Shown here: positions 45,125-55,985 of the stretch, in pieces
How the letters are laid out: every line of letters begins with the position of its first letter
Position numbering within the stretch: the first letter of the stretch is position 1
Source of the DNA: Pararge aegeria
Taxonomy: Eukaryota > Arthropoda > Insecta > Lepidoptera > Nymphalidae
DNA length: 64,000 bases
Assembly (NCBI RefSeq): GCF_905163445.1
Contig: NC_053204.1
Span: 6,083,501 to 6,147,500 of the forward strand
Reading direction: 5' to 3'
Program-made: the position numbers and the translations under genes
The notes under the pieces: model-generated
The model's input: the letters and a program-made list of their open reading frames with translations, nothing else
Told to the model about the DNA's origin: nothing
The model's database searches: none

Positions 45125-46172
45125 ATTTAATATAACTTTGATTCAAATAACGACTAGGTATGCAGAATACATCAAACCAGTCACAGGAATAACTGAAGAC
45201 CATGGAATAGTTTTTGAACCTCTCTCTCTCTCTCTCTCTAGCAAACGCGGCCTTCGCGCTTTTCCACTACGCTACATCGCCGATGTCGAATGGCAATCAA
45301 AGACCTATATTACCTATATCAGTATAGGTATGCCTTTACTATATCAGTCTTATAGGGACAATATGCGTTTAAAAATTAATAAAACTTGATATTTCCTCAA
45401 AGTGAGACTAAAAAAACACTTAAATAAATATAATAAAAAATTTATAATAAATTACAGAAGACCATCCATTTTCTAAAGGCTGTAACTGCAAGAAGCACTC
45501 AGAATAACTAGAAGAAAATCTTGATGCTTGTCTTAAAACAAGTAACAAACGCTACAATTACTGAATATTCGAATAGCCTGAAGCGCCAGTGCACGCTCGC
45601 CTGAAAGGCGCCTAAACGCGAGCTGAATACAATTTTAGAACCGAATTGGAGTTTAATGGACGAATTCATTAGTTTGACTTAAGTTTATTTGGTATTTAAG
45701 CGCCTAAGCTCAAGGCATTGCGAAAAAATAACATTGCAGAGGTCACAAGTAGGAAGACCGGTGCATGTTTCTGGAATTGCTACTCCACGCTGGAAAGTAC
45801 ACCGTTTGTAGACACCCACAAGGTAGGTAAACGTCATCAAACGAGTCACAGGAATCTCTGAAGACCGTTGAATATAAAATCCCTCCACAGACAGAGATGT
45901 CAAATAGCTGTTTACGTCCATCATTTGAGTTAAAAATTATACAATTTTGAGCACTAAACTATGATTTCGTAAAGGCTGAAACATCAAGATGCACTCAGAA
46001 TATGTTCCGTAACTACAAGAACATCTTGACGCTTGTCTTAAAACCAGTAACGAATGCCTCAATTAATGAATATTCGAACAGTCGGCGTCAGTACACGCTC
46101 GCCTGCGGGGCGCCTAAACGCGAGCTGAATACGATTTAAGAACCGAATTGGAGTGTAATGGACGATTTTTTT
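45125..46172. repeat. Two diverged copies of an unclassified ~500-bp unit
   Basis: 45474-45668 and 45968-46170 share 'cactcagaata', 'tgcttgtcttaaaac', 'cgcctaaacgcgagctgaat' and 'gaaccgaattggagt'. 45174-45225 and 45838-45885 share 'agtcacaggaat' and 'ctgaagacc'. Copy 1 carries extra sequence including a (CT)n microsatellite at 45220-45239. No coding signature. Confidence 0.5.
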
Positions 46173-46405
46173 ATCTTGCAACGGCATGTTGGTTTATTTT
46201 ATACGTTTAACTTAAGCTTTCTCGGTATTGAAGCCTTTTTTACGTGGTGGAATTATCTTGATTGTCAAAAAGTTCAGACGCAAACAGGAACACACAGTCT
46301 CTGTAACACAGGTTTTCCTTCCGCAGAGGTTAGGGCATTCATGTAATTATTATATCCATCATTTTTAGCCTGAATAAATGATTATTATTATTATTATTAT
46401 TAAAC
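46173..46405 (+). mobile_element. Possible LINE 3' end with ATT tail
   Basis: 'cctgaataaatgattattat' ends in (ATT)n at 46380-46402, a tail type common to LINE 3' ends. The upstream part is unassigned. Confidence 0.35.
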
Positions 46406-46746
46406 ATTCGAGAACCCTGAAGTTTATACGTTAATATTATTAACCAGACCTTGGTTATATCGATATACATATGCTGGACATGGGCGCCTATCTTGGCGAT
46501 TCTGTGCCGTTTGTGGTTTTGTATACCAACGTTGGATCAAGAAGGTGAGATAGCCTTTTAGTTATAGTATACCACCAAAAAATCCTCACAAAGGAAGCAT
46601 AAATATGACAACTTTTACTCACATTCCTATGCAGGGAAAATATAGTTACCGCCTTCGCACAGGAAATTATGTAGCAGTGAGTCAGCAGCCTGGAAAACAA
46701 CGGATAGAGGTTTTTGGGCCTAAAAACGTTAATGTTAGTCAATTGT

Positions 46747-46858
46747 TTTTTTTAATTCCAGCACAAATTAGCTATTAACTGCAATATCACCTTATGGGAA
46801 ATGAAAATGCAGTCTAAGATGGTAGCAGGCGAACCTATTAGTTCTACATAGTCCGTCA
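46747..46858 (-). mobile_element. SINE-C 3' fragment
   Basis: 'aattccagcacaaattagct', 'gaaaatgcagtctaagatgg', 'tagcaggcgaacctattag', reversed SINE-C 3' half. Confidence 0.6.
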
Positions 46859-46899
46859 ATATTACTAAAAAAAAAAAAAAAATAACAAGTCTGTCAACA

Positions 46900-47870
46900 C
46901 AATAAGGAAACGTAAATATGAAACGAGTTACTAAAAAAAACCATGGGATTGCAAGCATGCAAAGTTGAAGTATGACACATAATTCAACTTTGCGTTCTAG
47001 TAAAAAATTTAAAAGTAAGCACGGAAAGTGTTCCGAAAATACTAACAAATTATTCAAAGATCGCGAGTACAAATACAGTATTAAGATACCAAAGTTTAAA
47101 ATAACATAAAATTATTATTTCAACATGAAAATGTCCGTAGTCTCAAATTAGAATAGGTACTGTAAAGTGTACTTAAGAAATGGACTAAATTGGACAGACA
47201 GTATTAGTAACGACATTTGGAACGTAACCCATGCCTGGAACCAACGATAGTATAAAATGACTGAGTTCCAAACGTGCAAATTACAAACTCGATATGAGAC
47301 TTATATATATCAGAAACAAATCCAAAACGTAATCATGGAACGCGTTTCAGCCCGTTATACTAACAAACGTCTCTTAAATGGCGAGCACAAACTGTACTGA
47401 AAAAGTTTAAAGTAATACGGAGCAAAGCTTATTATTTTGACATGAAAATGCTCATAGTTTTAAATTAATGTACTGTAGAGTGTACCTACTAAAGAAATGA
47501 ACTATAACGAACATATCCGTATTAGTAATTAGAAGAAGAATATTGAAACGTAAAGACATTTGAAACGTAGCCATGCCTGGAACGCATTTCAGCCCGTGAT
47601 ACTAAAAAAACTCAAGAATTGCAAGAATGCCAATCTCGATACAACTCTGTATCAGTAGCTAATTGGAAAAGGAAACATGGCACGCGTTTCAGCCCGTAAC
47701 ACTAACAAACGACTCTAAGATCGTTATCTCAAATCCCATACTGAAAAACTTAGAAGTAACATAATTGTTTATGAGACTACGGAGCAAAATTATTATTTCA
47801 ACATGAAAATGTTCATAGTCTTAAATGAGTGCACTGTAGTGCTCTGAACTTATACTAAAGTACCTAAGTA
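46900..47870 (+). repeat. Diverged ~330-370-bp tandem repeat, three units
   Basis: A marker block tattatttcaacatgaaaat recurs at about 47112, 47430 and 47798 (with changes), accompanied each time by a 'cgtttcagcccgt' or 'gcctggaac' block and 'cactgtag'-type sequence. Unclassified. Confidence 0.6.
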
Positions 47871-48713
47871 AAATTTAGTGGGGAGACACGGGACGAAGTT
47901 GTATCGAAAACAGTAACGTGTTGCTTACGGGAAAAATCTCGTTACGTGTGGCGTGATGGAAATAACTACGACGGTAGCCGCTATCCGTGGCTGCAAATAT
48001 TTCCATACAATTGTTTCAGTAACTAGACGCCTTGCTGGTCGAATCGTACTATAATACGCGCGACACTAATTTCCCGTGGCCAGAATGTAGACGTGTACAG
48101 AAAGGTTAGTTCATAATTAATTATAATACGTCCGAAACTTTTTAATTTAACATAATTATATTACTTTGTGTTGTGTAATACTATTCAAATCTCTGACAAC
48201 CCTCTTGCCCTGACTTGTTCTTTTGTAGGGTAGACGAATAATCCTTAAAAGATAAGAAATTTAAGAAGAGTTTGGTTTCCTTCACCACTATTCTTTCCTC
48301 TTCTATCAATCAAAAAGCTAAACGGTTTCCTTTTTTATTTTTTACGATCAATCACCGGTTTTAAAAAGTATTGTTACATTAGAAAGTCTGTTAATTAGGC
48401 TATAAAAAAAACCACCACACTAGGTCTCGGTGTAATCGCAGAGCAGAGCTAAAATATGCCCGCAATAAAAACGCTGCGGGCACGCACGCATTGAACACGC
48501 GTGTGTTTCCGCAGTTAAATGTGCTCGCGTACACTAACTTTATGGACGTTAACCTGTTAGGAGACGTCAAAGTTCACTACTGTGTTAGTGGAACAATGCA
48601 TGTTTTCAACCTACTGCGAAGAGAACAGTATTGAGATTGACTAACCAAACTAAAAGTTTTCTTAGTGAAGTCGACGTCTCTATGTCATATTAAGGAAGAG
48701 CTGTTGCCCGCAC
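47871..48713. other. Unassigned sequence
   Basis: Moderately GC-rich around 48440-48530, with an 8-bp hairpin (tgcccgca/tgcgggca) at 48457-48482. No gene recognised. Confidence 0.4.
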
Positions 48714-48922
48714 TTTGTATGTGCGTTTAAGCAAATAAAATATCACTTGCTTCACCAGTGAAGGAAAACATCCTGAGGAAACCTGAATGCCTGAGAGTTC
48801 TCCATACTGTTCTCAAAGGTGTGCGGAGTCCACCAATCCGCACTGGGCCAGCGTGGTGGATTACTCCTCATCGTATGAAGAGACCAGTGTCCTGTAGTGG
48901 GCCGATATTGGGTTGATATGAT
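48714..48922 (+). mobile_element. SINE-B copy without head
   Basis: 'tatcacttgcttcaccagtg', 'gcctgagagttctccatact', 'cgcactgggccagcgtggtg' and 'gggttgatatgatg'. It is preceded by a cttgttgcccgcactttgt-like bit of element T and followed directly by another (48925), so it probably inserted into an element T. Confidence 0.75.
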
Positions 48923-48924
48923 GT

Positions 48925-49060
48925 TGCCCGCGACTTCGTTCGTTTTATTTTGAGTACCGGAAACCTTTTTTCCCGGAACAAAATGTATCCTACGGCTGTC
49001 TTCAGTATGAAAACTATTTCCATACAAAATGAAACATACAAGATAAGTAAAGCGGTCAGG
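48925..49060 (+). mobile_element. Element T-class fragment
   Basis: 'gttgcccgcgacttcgttcg', 'ttcccggaacaaaatgtatc', 'gtatgaaaactatttccata'. Confidence 0.55.
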
Positions 49061-49153
49061 CCATCCATGCATAAGTAACAAATGTATTTTTTTTTAATCG
49101 CACGGATAAGTTAAGTTTTTATGAAACAAACATTAATATTATATTTATTATTG

Positions 49154-49385
49154 ACGGCCGATTGGCACAGTGAGCAGCGACCCTGCTTTCTGAATCCAAG
49201 GCCGTAGTTTCGATTCCCACAACTGGAAAATGTTTGTGTGATGAACATTAATGTTTTTCAGTGTCTGGGTGTTTATATGTATAGTATAAGTATTTATGTA
49301 TACTATTCATAAAATTACTACCCATAACACAAGCAACGCTTACTTTGAGGACTAGACGGCGATACAATACAATAGGTACTTACAT
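49154..49385 (+). mobile_element. SINE-A copy
   Basis: Head gacggccgattggcacagtg and gtttcgattcccacaactgg; 3' blocks shortened and the ggggctagatgg block reads gaggactagacggcgat. Confidence 0.85.
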
Positions 49386-49853
49386 AACGAAGAAAAAAAA
49401 AAACAAAAAAAAAAAATTACTATCTATAATGCCGTTCTTTGTTTTTTTGTTAAAAGTTTTTGACGGTAGTAGAATAAATGGCTTTTTTATGTTTCTATTT
49501 ATTTTATATAGTAAGTAGGATTACCATGGATTCATTTCCATTGGTCGATAACTTGAGCATTCGGGGATTCCCTGCAGGCGCAAAACCGACTTATGAAATG
49601 AGCATATAGATAAATAGTATGCTTATAATTAAATAGCGCTCCCCCGAGACTTAGTCCGCGTGCAACTTCTTACAAGCCCCATACAAACTTACGCTAACCT
49701 ACCCAAAATACACCGACTTACTGCATTGATTACCCCCCCGCCTGCCACTGACAGAATTCTTTTTTTTTTGTTTTTGAGTAGCCAAGTTCTAATAATAACT
49801 ATAATAATTATAATTGTTTATTGTTCAATAAAACATAGGTACAAGTTATCATA
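49386..49853. other. Mostly unassigned
   Basis: Poly(A)-rich run at 49387-49418 and an element-T-like bit at about 49635 (gctcccccgagacttagtcc). Nothing else. Confidence 0.4.
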
Positions 49854-50099
49854 TCAACCGATAGACGTCAACTGACGGACATAGGTCTTTTGCAGGGAGT
49901 TCCAAATTCCACGGTCACTACCTGCGACGCGCTTGATGTCGTCTTTCCACCTCGTTGGGGGTCGACCAACGCTGCGCTTACCAGTTCGGGGCTGCCATTC
50001 CCGCACCTTGGGACCTCAACGTCCGTCCTTTCTCCGAACTATGTGCCCGGCCCATTGCCACTTCAGCTTCGCGACTCGTTGAGCTATGTCGGTAACTCT
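49854..50099 (-). pseudogene. RTE-type LINE, C-terminal fragment
   Basis: An 82-codon minus-strand frame: RVTDIAQRVAKLKWQWAGHI, then RKDGR, a stop, GPKVREWQPRTGKRSVGRPP, TRWKDDIKRVAGSD and a terminal stop at 49854-49856. WAGHI, GKRSVGRPPTRW and DDIKRVAG are hallmarks of the region behind the RT domain of insect RTE-type elements. The single internal stop (TGA at 50016-50018) replaces the tryptophan usual at that place. Plus-strand open frames here are antisense shadows. Confidence 0.8.
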
Positions 50100-51281
50100 G
50101 GTTATATTACATCTGCACAATAGGTATAACTTATATTATTTTTATAGTTTACACGGATATACAAAAATCAATTGTCCCTAAGCTAGGTATAAACCTGTGT
50201 TATATGCGACAGTGCCAGAAATTCGGCTAGCAAATATAAAAAAAAATAATCCAAATATTACTTACGCTGCTTAGCGTGATCAAAACATCGTTTCTTGAAA
50301 CTCTTTGCGGATGCAATTATAATAAATCTTGAAACATATTTCACCATTTAATTTTTCAACCAACTTTCATTTATATGACTTGAAACATTACGGAGTTTCA
50401 TACAAACTTTCATCTCCTATTTAAGCCCCCTTAAGAGTGAAATTTTAATAAGTTTAAGTTTTTAAGCCTATAGCCTCCCTCGATGATTGGGATATCAAAT
50501 GCAAAAATATTTTTAAATTCGACTGGTGCTTGTCAAAATTAACGCTAACGAACAGACAAAGAAACAACCTTTAAAGCTATTATTATCCTATTAACTGCAC
50601 TTCACGCAAAACAATTATCTCAGTGTAGTAATATTTCCCAAAAATACTAATACATTTTCGTATGATATAATCAAAAATAGAACTTCTTCTTAGCTATGTC
50701 ACGTCCAAGTGTATGAATCCAATATATTCCAATCCATGCAAAATACATAGCTGCAATGTCGTTCGCAAATAAAATTCACTCCGCCATTACTGCGCGGAGC
50801 CTCCAATACGTCTTGCTAGACGACGGGCTTCCGACGTGAGTATATTGTCAAGTCTCTTCACATTGGCAACGTTAGCAGAGCGTTTCTTAAAAAGACTAGC
50901 TGGGCAACAACATTTTAGAAAAGTAGAGTTGTTTTGTTTGAAATAAACTAAAATTTCCAGATATTACATAATAATATGGCTGCATACTTATGCTGTTAAA
51001 AAATAAAACAAATAAAAATACTTATATGAACTTCTGCTGTTAATTGTTAATAATGTTAAGTTTGCTCAAGCAAGCAACTCAAGTACCGCCCGTTGCGCTA
51101 TTCAGTGTTAGTCGCCGGAGCTATTATTTATTTTGCATGTAAATGAACAAACAAACAACCTGGAGAATTTGACTGCGTGTTTATCGCTTTACATGTTATT
51201 GCATAACAGGCGTTTTTGTAACGCACAATTTATATTATTATTTACTTGTTGTTGTACAACTAGAATAAAAAAACTTAAGTG
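50100..51281. other. Unassigned, with element-T-class remnants
   Basis: 50200-50590 has 'tttcatacaaactttcatct'-type motifs of the element T class. The remainder is unrecognised. Confidence 0.4.
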
Positions 51282-51518
51282 AAATGGACGGGGCATATAA
51301 TAAAAGGAATCGAGAATTGGAACAAAAATATTTTATTTTGGTACCTAAGAAATAGAAAAAGGAATCGAGGTAGACAGTTTCAAAGGTGAGATGACGAAAT
51401 AAAAGCAATAGCAGGGATCACACGGACTAGGAAAGGTGTAAAGAGAAATGAGTGGAGAGGAATCGTTGGACAAACAGACTTAAGTTGTCGTAGTGTTAAG
51501 ACTTACCAGAGTCGTTAA
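51282..51518 (+). pseudogene. RTE-type LINE, C-terminal fragment
   Basis: One frame reads KWTGHIIKGIENWNKNILFW, RGRQFQR, stop, DDEIKAIAGITRTRKGVKRN, EWRGIVGQT and on to a TAA at 51516-51518. WTGH, QR-W-DDEIKAIAGITW and EWR are typical of the C-terminal tail of RTE-type elements. The only internal stop is TGA at 51387-51389 where a tryptophan is expected. An AATAAAGG-type UTR follows (~51550). Confidence 0.78.
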
Positions 51519-52022
51519 TATTAGTATAAATTGTAAAAATCTGTGTCTGAATAAAGGCTCTATTATAATGGGAATAACCGGTGAAAACCTCTTTCTAGAA
51601 AACAAAATATTTCGTAGGTTAATTTTTACCTGAAGCATGTGATTCAGAAAACAAGGATTATTCACGGGCGAATCAGCTGACAAAGCTAGAATAGATTTTA
51701 AAGTAACAAACAACTAAATATATAAATTCACAGCGCGTCCGTCGCTTTACGTGTTACGATGGCTTTATAACACAGCGTACCTTATATTTAGCGAGAATTT
51801 ATGTTTCAAAAGAATATTTTTAAATCGTGCGAATTGAGTTTGCAGTGGCACTCGTCGCTGTGTTGTTCGCGCTAATGAGACGTTGTTAGCTTATGTTACA
51901 TGTTACATTATTGCATGTCACAAAAGCGTATATTATTATTTAATTACGGGGAATTAAACTTGCAACTTCACATAGTAGCATTTTGATGGACACGCAAATA
52001 AGTAGGTTTAATGACCTGTGAA
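51519..52022. other. Unassigned sequence
   Basis: No feature recognised beyond the probable LINE 3' UTR up to about 51570. Confidence 0.4.
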
Positions 52023-52170
52023 AAGCAGTAGTAAAACTTTTCAAATTCAAATTAAAAATTTCTTTATTCATGCAGGCATGGCACTTATAAAGCGTTCATA
52101 CATATATGTTTATTGTTTACATAATTGTAAAGGGATGGTGATAACTTCGTTCTGTTCAAGCGGCAAGTTC
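52023..52170 (-). mobile_element. LINE 3' UTR fragment (AATTTGA-tail family)
   Basis: 'tcaaattcaaattaaaaatt' tail followed by 'ggcacttataaagcgttcat' and 'cataattgtaaagggatggt', the reverse of 42249-42357. Confidence 0.7.
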
Positions 52171-52437
52171 GGTGTTTGTAAAAAAACACCGATTGTTATT
52201 AACACCATTTTATTACTTATATAATTTGTACGCTTGTAATATCCACATTAACCATTTTACTATTTACTTGGGTTATACGAGTCGCGGAACCCTAATGAAG
52301 GGTTTATTCGAGCCGGAGTAACCTTATCTTTAATCTCCTTGCTGAAAGCCAAACGGCAGGCAGAAACCAGGTACGTAACAGCAATTCGACTGAAGAATAA
52401 GAACTAACTAGATTTGGCAAAATGTATCGATTTTTTA

Positions 52438-52696
52438 CTAAATAAATATATACTACGACAATACACACATGACCATCTAGCCCCAAAGTAAGCGTAGCTT
52501 GTTATATGGGTACTAAGATAACTGATCAATATTTTTTTATTAATAATATACATAAATACTAATGTTACACAGATACACAATCAGACACTGAAAAATATTG
52601 ATGTTCATCACACAAACATTTTCCAGTTAAGGGAATCGAACCCACGGCTTTTTACTCAGAAAGCAGGATCACTGCCCACTGCGCCAGTCGGCCATC
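52438..52696 (-). mobile_element. SINE-A, full-length
   Basis: Complete from the TTTA tail to gatggccgactggcgcagtg on the minus strand; B box reads gggttcgattcccttaact. Confidence 0.9.
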
Positions 52697-52957
52697 AAAT
52701 GACCGAACTGTTAAACTCTTCACACATTCACTTTACTCTTGACTCGACCACAGATCTATTACTTATTTTAACATAATATCACTTTAAATAAGCATACAAT
52801 CCAATGTGATCTGCCGTCCGAGGTATAGCGGGCACCTGGGTTAGCGCACACATTTTTGCACAAAATTTCTCGTACGTAGATGTATAATCTCTCTAGAGGT
52901 TGCCTACCGTCTCTGTATCGGCCAGGGAAACTGTTTTAATAAACAAGACCAACAGTT

Positions 52958-53163
52958 TTTCTGGTGGGAGGCTTTGGCCGTGGCTAGATACCACCCTACC
53001 GACAAAGACGTGCCGATAAAGCGGTTTAGTGTTCCGGTGCGATGTCGCGTGGAAACCGATTAGGGGTAAAACTACCATACTCCCTAACAGTTTAGCCCGC
53101 TACCATCTTAGACTGGATTGGTGAGATTGCAGTCAATTGATAACTTGAAGAGGAGTAAAAAAA
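52958..53163 (+). mobile_element. SINE-C body and poly(A) tail
   Basis: 'ggtgggaggctttggccgtg', 'ccaccctaccgacaaagacg', 'gtgttccggtgcgatgtcgc', 'gcccgctaccatcttagact', 'gattgcagtcaattgataac' and a terminal A run. Head missing. Confidence 0.85.
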
Positions 53164-53628
53164 ACACAGATAATTAATTATTGACAGATAAAACAAAATG
53201 GAAATCTTCAGCATGCCTGGAAACTAAAACCAGCTCCTCGTGTTCCATTTTCGAAAACGCTATTACATTAACGTCGCAGAGCTAGCTTAAATGTAATTTT
53301 TTTCGACTTGCCCCTTTGCGGTTTTGCGGGCCCCTAAAACATATTCTTTGTCAAAAATTCGTGCTCAGTACTCTTTATCGCTCGCAGCCTTTGTTCCGTC
53401 ACGCCACTCCGCAAATAATGCAGCACGAAGTAGCTATTGTTACCGAATTTTAGTTAAACTTCGTTGTTCTAAGGCGATCTTCTGTGATATTAAGAGGCTT
53501 GTAACACAGCGGCTAAGTAAATGGCAGTAGATACATTATATTCCCGGCTAGTCAAGGGTATTGTATTTGCGATATAAAATTCACGTGTTAATAATAACTT
53601 TTATTTACAATGTTGTCTACAAATTGCA
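53164..53628. other. Mostly unassigned; one dispersed repeat
   Basis: 53378-53505 is shared with 55862-55985 ('gtcacgccactccgcaaata', 'tgttaccgaattttagttaa'). Confidence 0.5.
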
Positions 53629-53806
53629 ACAGGGCCAGCGTAGTGGACTACGGCTTTAAGGTGGGCCGGTTTCGAATTCCAGCACACACCTCCAACTTTT
53701 TTAAGTTATGACAACAGCTTCAACAGTGAAGAAAAACATCGTGAGGTAACCTACATGCCTGAGAGTTCTCCATAATGGTCTTAAAAAATGTGTGGTGTCC
53801 AAAGAT
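53629..53806 (+). mobile_element. SINE-B, chimeric order
   Basis: A 3' block (ggccagcgtagtggactacg) precedes a 5' block (tttcgaattccagcacacac), then the body continues normally. This looks like the junction of a tandem SINE-B dimer. Confidence 0.65.
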
Positions 53807-54020
53807 TGATCGTACACTTAAGAAATAGATTCTAAAGTAATAAAAGAAAAAAAAAAAAAAAAAAGCTTTATTTTCAAACAGATTACAAAAATTAATTGCT
53901 AGTGGTTTCTACACTATGTAGCCTGTATCGTGGAGACCATGAATGAATTCTCATTTAGATTAACATAGGACTAAGTAAATATTGATTAAAGTATATAGTG
54001 ATTTAGTAAAATTGGAAATT

Positions 54021-54220
54021 TTTGTACAATTTCAATGAGCTTATAATAATTTATCCTCATCATCCGCATCCTATTAATGTTCCCACTGCTGGGCAAAGGC
54101 TTTCATCTCTCATCAGAGAGTTTGTACAATTTCAATGAGCTTATAATAATTTATCCTCATCATCCGCATCCTATTAATGTTCCCACAGCTGGGCAAAGGC
54201 TATCATCTCTCATCAGAGAG
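54021..54220. repeat. Exact-length 100-bp tandem duplication
   Basis: 54021-54120 and 54121-54220 match except for two bases (ctgct/cagct and ctttcat/ctatcat). The unit includes tcccactgctgggcaaaggc, a LINE/SINE-D-type motif. Confidence 0.95.
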
Positions 54221-54480
54221 TTGTATTTAGAGCATAGACCCACTGCTCGAATGCGGGTTGGTGGGCTATAACGACTATTGTCACAAGGTAGTGATAATAA
54301 CCGGGAACGACGGCTTAACGTGCTCTCCGAGGCACGGGGGTTAACATCTCCGATGTCCTAAGTCGGGGCTGGTACTGGAAGTTCTCAAACAATAAACCAC
54401 ATTACCTTAAAATTTTTGAACCGACTCAGGATTCGAACCCAATCCTCGTGATCTTTAGTTGAATAAGATGAACGGTTTCA
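54221..54480 (-). mobile_element. SINE-D / LINE-related copy
   Basis: On the minus strand: gggttcgaatcctgagtcgg (B-box-like), 'cccccgtgcctcggagagca', cgttaagccgtcgttcccgg, gcgggttggtggg in reverse order upstream. The plus side runs into the 100-bp duplication. Confidence 0.65.
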
Positions 54481-54566
54481 ACTGAGTTTAAACATGGACC
54501 ATCAAGGCAAGAGAAAGGCAAAGGATAGACTCGTCCAAGCAACCTGGGCGGTCTTCTAACGGTTAG

Positions 54567-54803
54567 ACGGCCGAGTGGCGCAGTGGGCAGCGACCCTGCT
54601 TTCTGAGTCCAAGGCCGTGGGTTCGATTCCCACTACTGGAGAGTGTTTATCTGTATATTATAAGTATTTATGTGTATTATATTCATAAAAAAATATTTAT
54701 CAGCTATCTCAGTACCCATAACACAAGCTACGCTTACTTTGGGGCTAGATGGCGATGAGTGTATTGTCGTAGTATATTTATTTATTATTTATTTATTTAT
54801 TCT
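54567..54803 (+). mobile_element. SINE-A with consensus-like head
   Basis: cggccgagtggcgcagtggg and gggttcgattcccactactg: the best-preserved A and B boxes in the window. A ~45-bp central deletion (after ctactggaga) removes part of the cagtgtctggg block. (ATTT)n tail. Confidence 0.9.
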
Positions 54804-55227
54804 ATGCTTCTGGAGTGAGCTCGGCTGGCTGGAGGGATCCAGCGAGAAGCCGCGCTAGCGGTCACACGTACAATGGACGGTTCAAGCCAACTTAGTACGG
54901 AGACAAGCCCAGGAACAGAAGAAGAAGAAGAAGAAGGAAACGCGTTCGAGATATGATTCTGGAGGCGCATATTGAGAACACCCTGGATAGCCAAGCAAAT
55001 GCACAAATGTGTCTATCCTGTTTTCTTCTTTTTTTGGGATATCTTCATGGATACCAATGTACCTCGGGGAGGCACGGTGGTTATTTCGGACTCGTACCGA
55101 CTAAAACCCCACGGTGTTCCTACCAGTCACTCGGTGGCTGGGCCATGGAAAAGCTTTCGCGTCTATCCTGGCGCAGCATTAGTGCCCATTTCTTAAATTT
55201 AGTTTAACGATACAACGTTCAATAGAC
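54804..55227. other. GC-richer unclassified block
   Basis: 54810-55195 has balanced composition and an AGA-repeat run at 54920-54937. Two overlapping plus-strand frames (54953-55207; 54972-55196) are open but contain no recognised domain. Possibly a decayed mobile element. Confidence 0.35.
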
Positions 55228-55276
55228 CCAGTTGCATGGATCGTGGTCCCGTCGTCACCACGATCCATGCAACTGG
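55228..55276. repeat. Perfect hairpin, 19-bp arms
   Basis: ccagttgcatggatcgtgg at 55228-55246, 11-nt loop, exact reverse complement at 55258-55276. Confidence 0.95.
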
Positions 55277-55454
55277 CTCAAAATATCTACAGATCTACAG
55301 ATCCAAAAAGGTATGTACCCGTTGAACTATATTTAAGAAATGTAATCAACATTCACGAAAATCTTAGTTCAAAATCGTTAATTAGTGCCCATCTTTTACT
55401 CTCTGTTTCCAACGTTGGTCTCGTATTTTGGGCTCATAATGATAGCCTGGAAAA

Positions 55455-55616
55455 GATAAAGTAACAGGCAACACTGAAGGCAAAAGACCTAGAAGCCGTT
55501 CCTCAACGCGATGGCCTGACCAGTTGAAGAAGTTAACCTCGCGCCGCACGTTCCATCAAATCGCCAAAATGGCTCCAACAGAACCCGATAGAGACAATAT
55601 ACCCAATAAAAGTTGA
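55455..55616 (+). pseudogene. RTE-type LINE, C-terminal fragment
   Basis: Frame: DKVTGNTEGKRPRSRSSTRW, PDQLKKLTSRRTFHQIAKMA, to a TGA at 55614-55616. GKRPRGRSPTRW-DQIKKLT is the pattern of RTE-type C-termini; this copy belongs to a different subfamily from those at 49.9 and 51.3 kb. No RT domain. Confidence 0.7.
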
Positions 55617-55861
55617 GATCTCAATTAGACCAGGATCTTCAGTAATGTACATCCACCATAGAGAGAAACCAACGAGGCAATATCTTTTTTCACCGAACTT
55701 AATTGGCTCGGGTCCAAAGTTAGTAATCAGTTAAACAACTAGACAGTATAGTCTAGTCTAGCCTCAACTACGCTTCATTACTCTAACCTATATTCTTTGG
55801 CACAAACCTGTGTTTAGCACCGTTTACTGTCGGTACAAGTTGAAAACATATTCAACTTTTC

Positions 55862-55985
55862 CCCGCAGCCTTTGCCCCGTCACGCCACTCGGCAAATAAT
55901 GCAGTACAAAGTAGCTTTTGTTACCGAATTTTAGCTAAAGTTTGCGGTTTTAAGGCAATCTTTTGTGATATTTAAAGGCTCCCTA
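55862..55985. repeat. Dispersed repeat copy
   Basis: Direct-orientation counterpart of 53378-53505, about 85% similar by eye. Confidence 0.6.

Noticed and set aside
45220..45239. (CT)n, (AC)n at 25981, TA runs at 8155, 16706 and 20073
   Set aside because: Ordinary microsatellites; noted only as parts of other entries.
49890..50123. 77-residue plus-strand ORF
   Set aside because: Antisense shadow of the RTE-type C-terminus on the minus strand.
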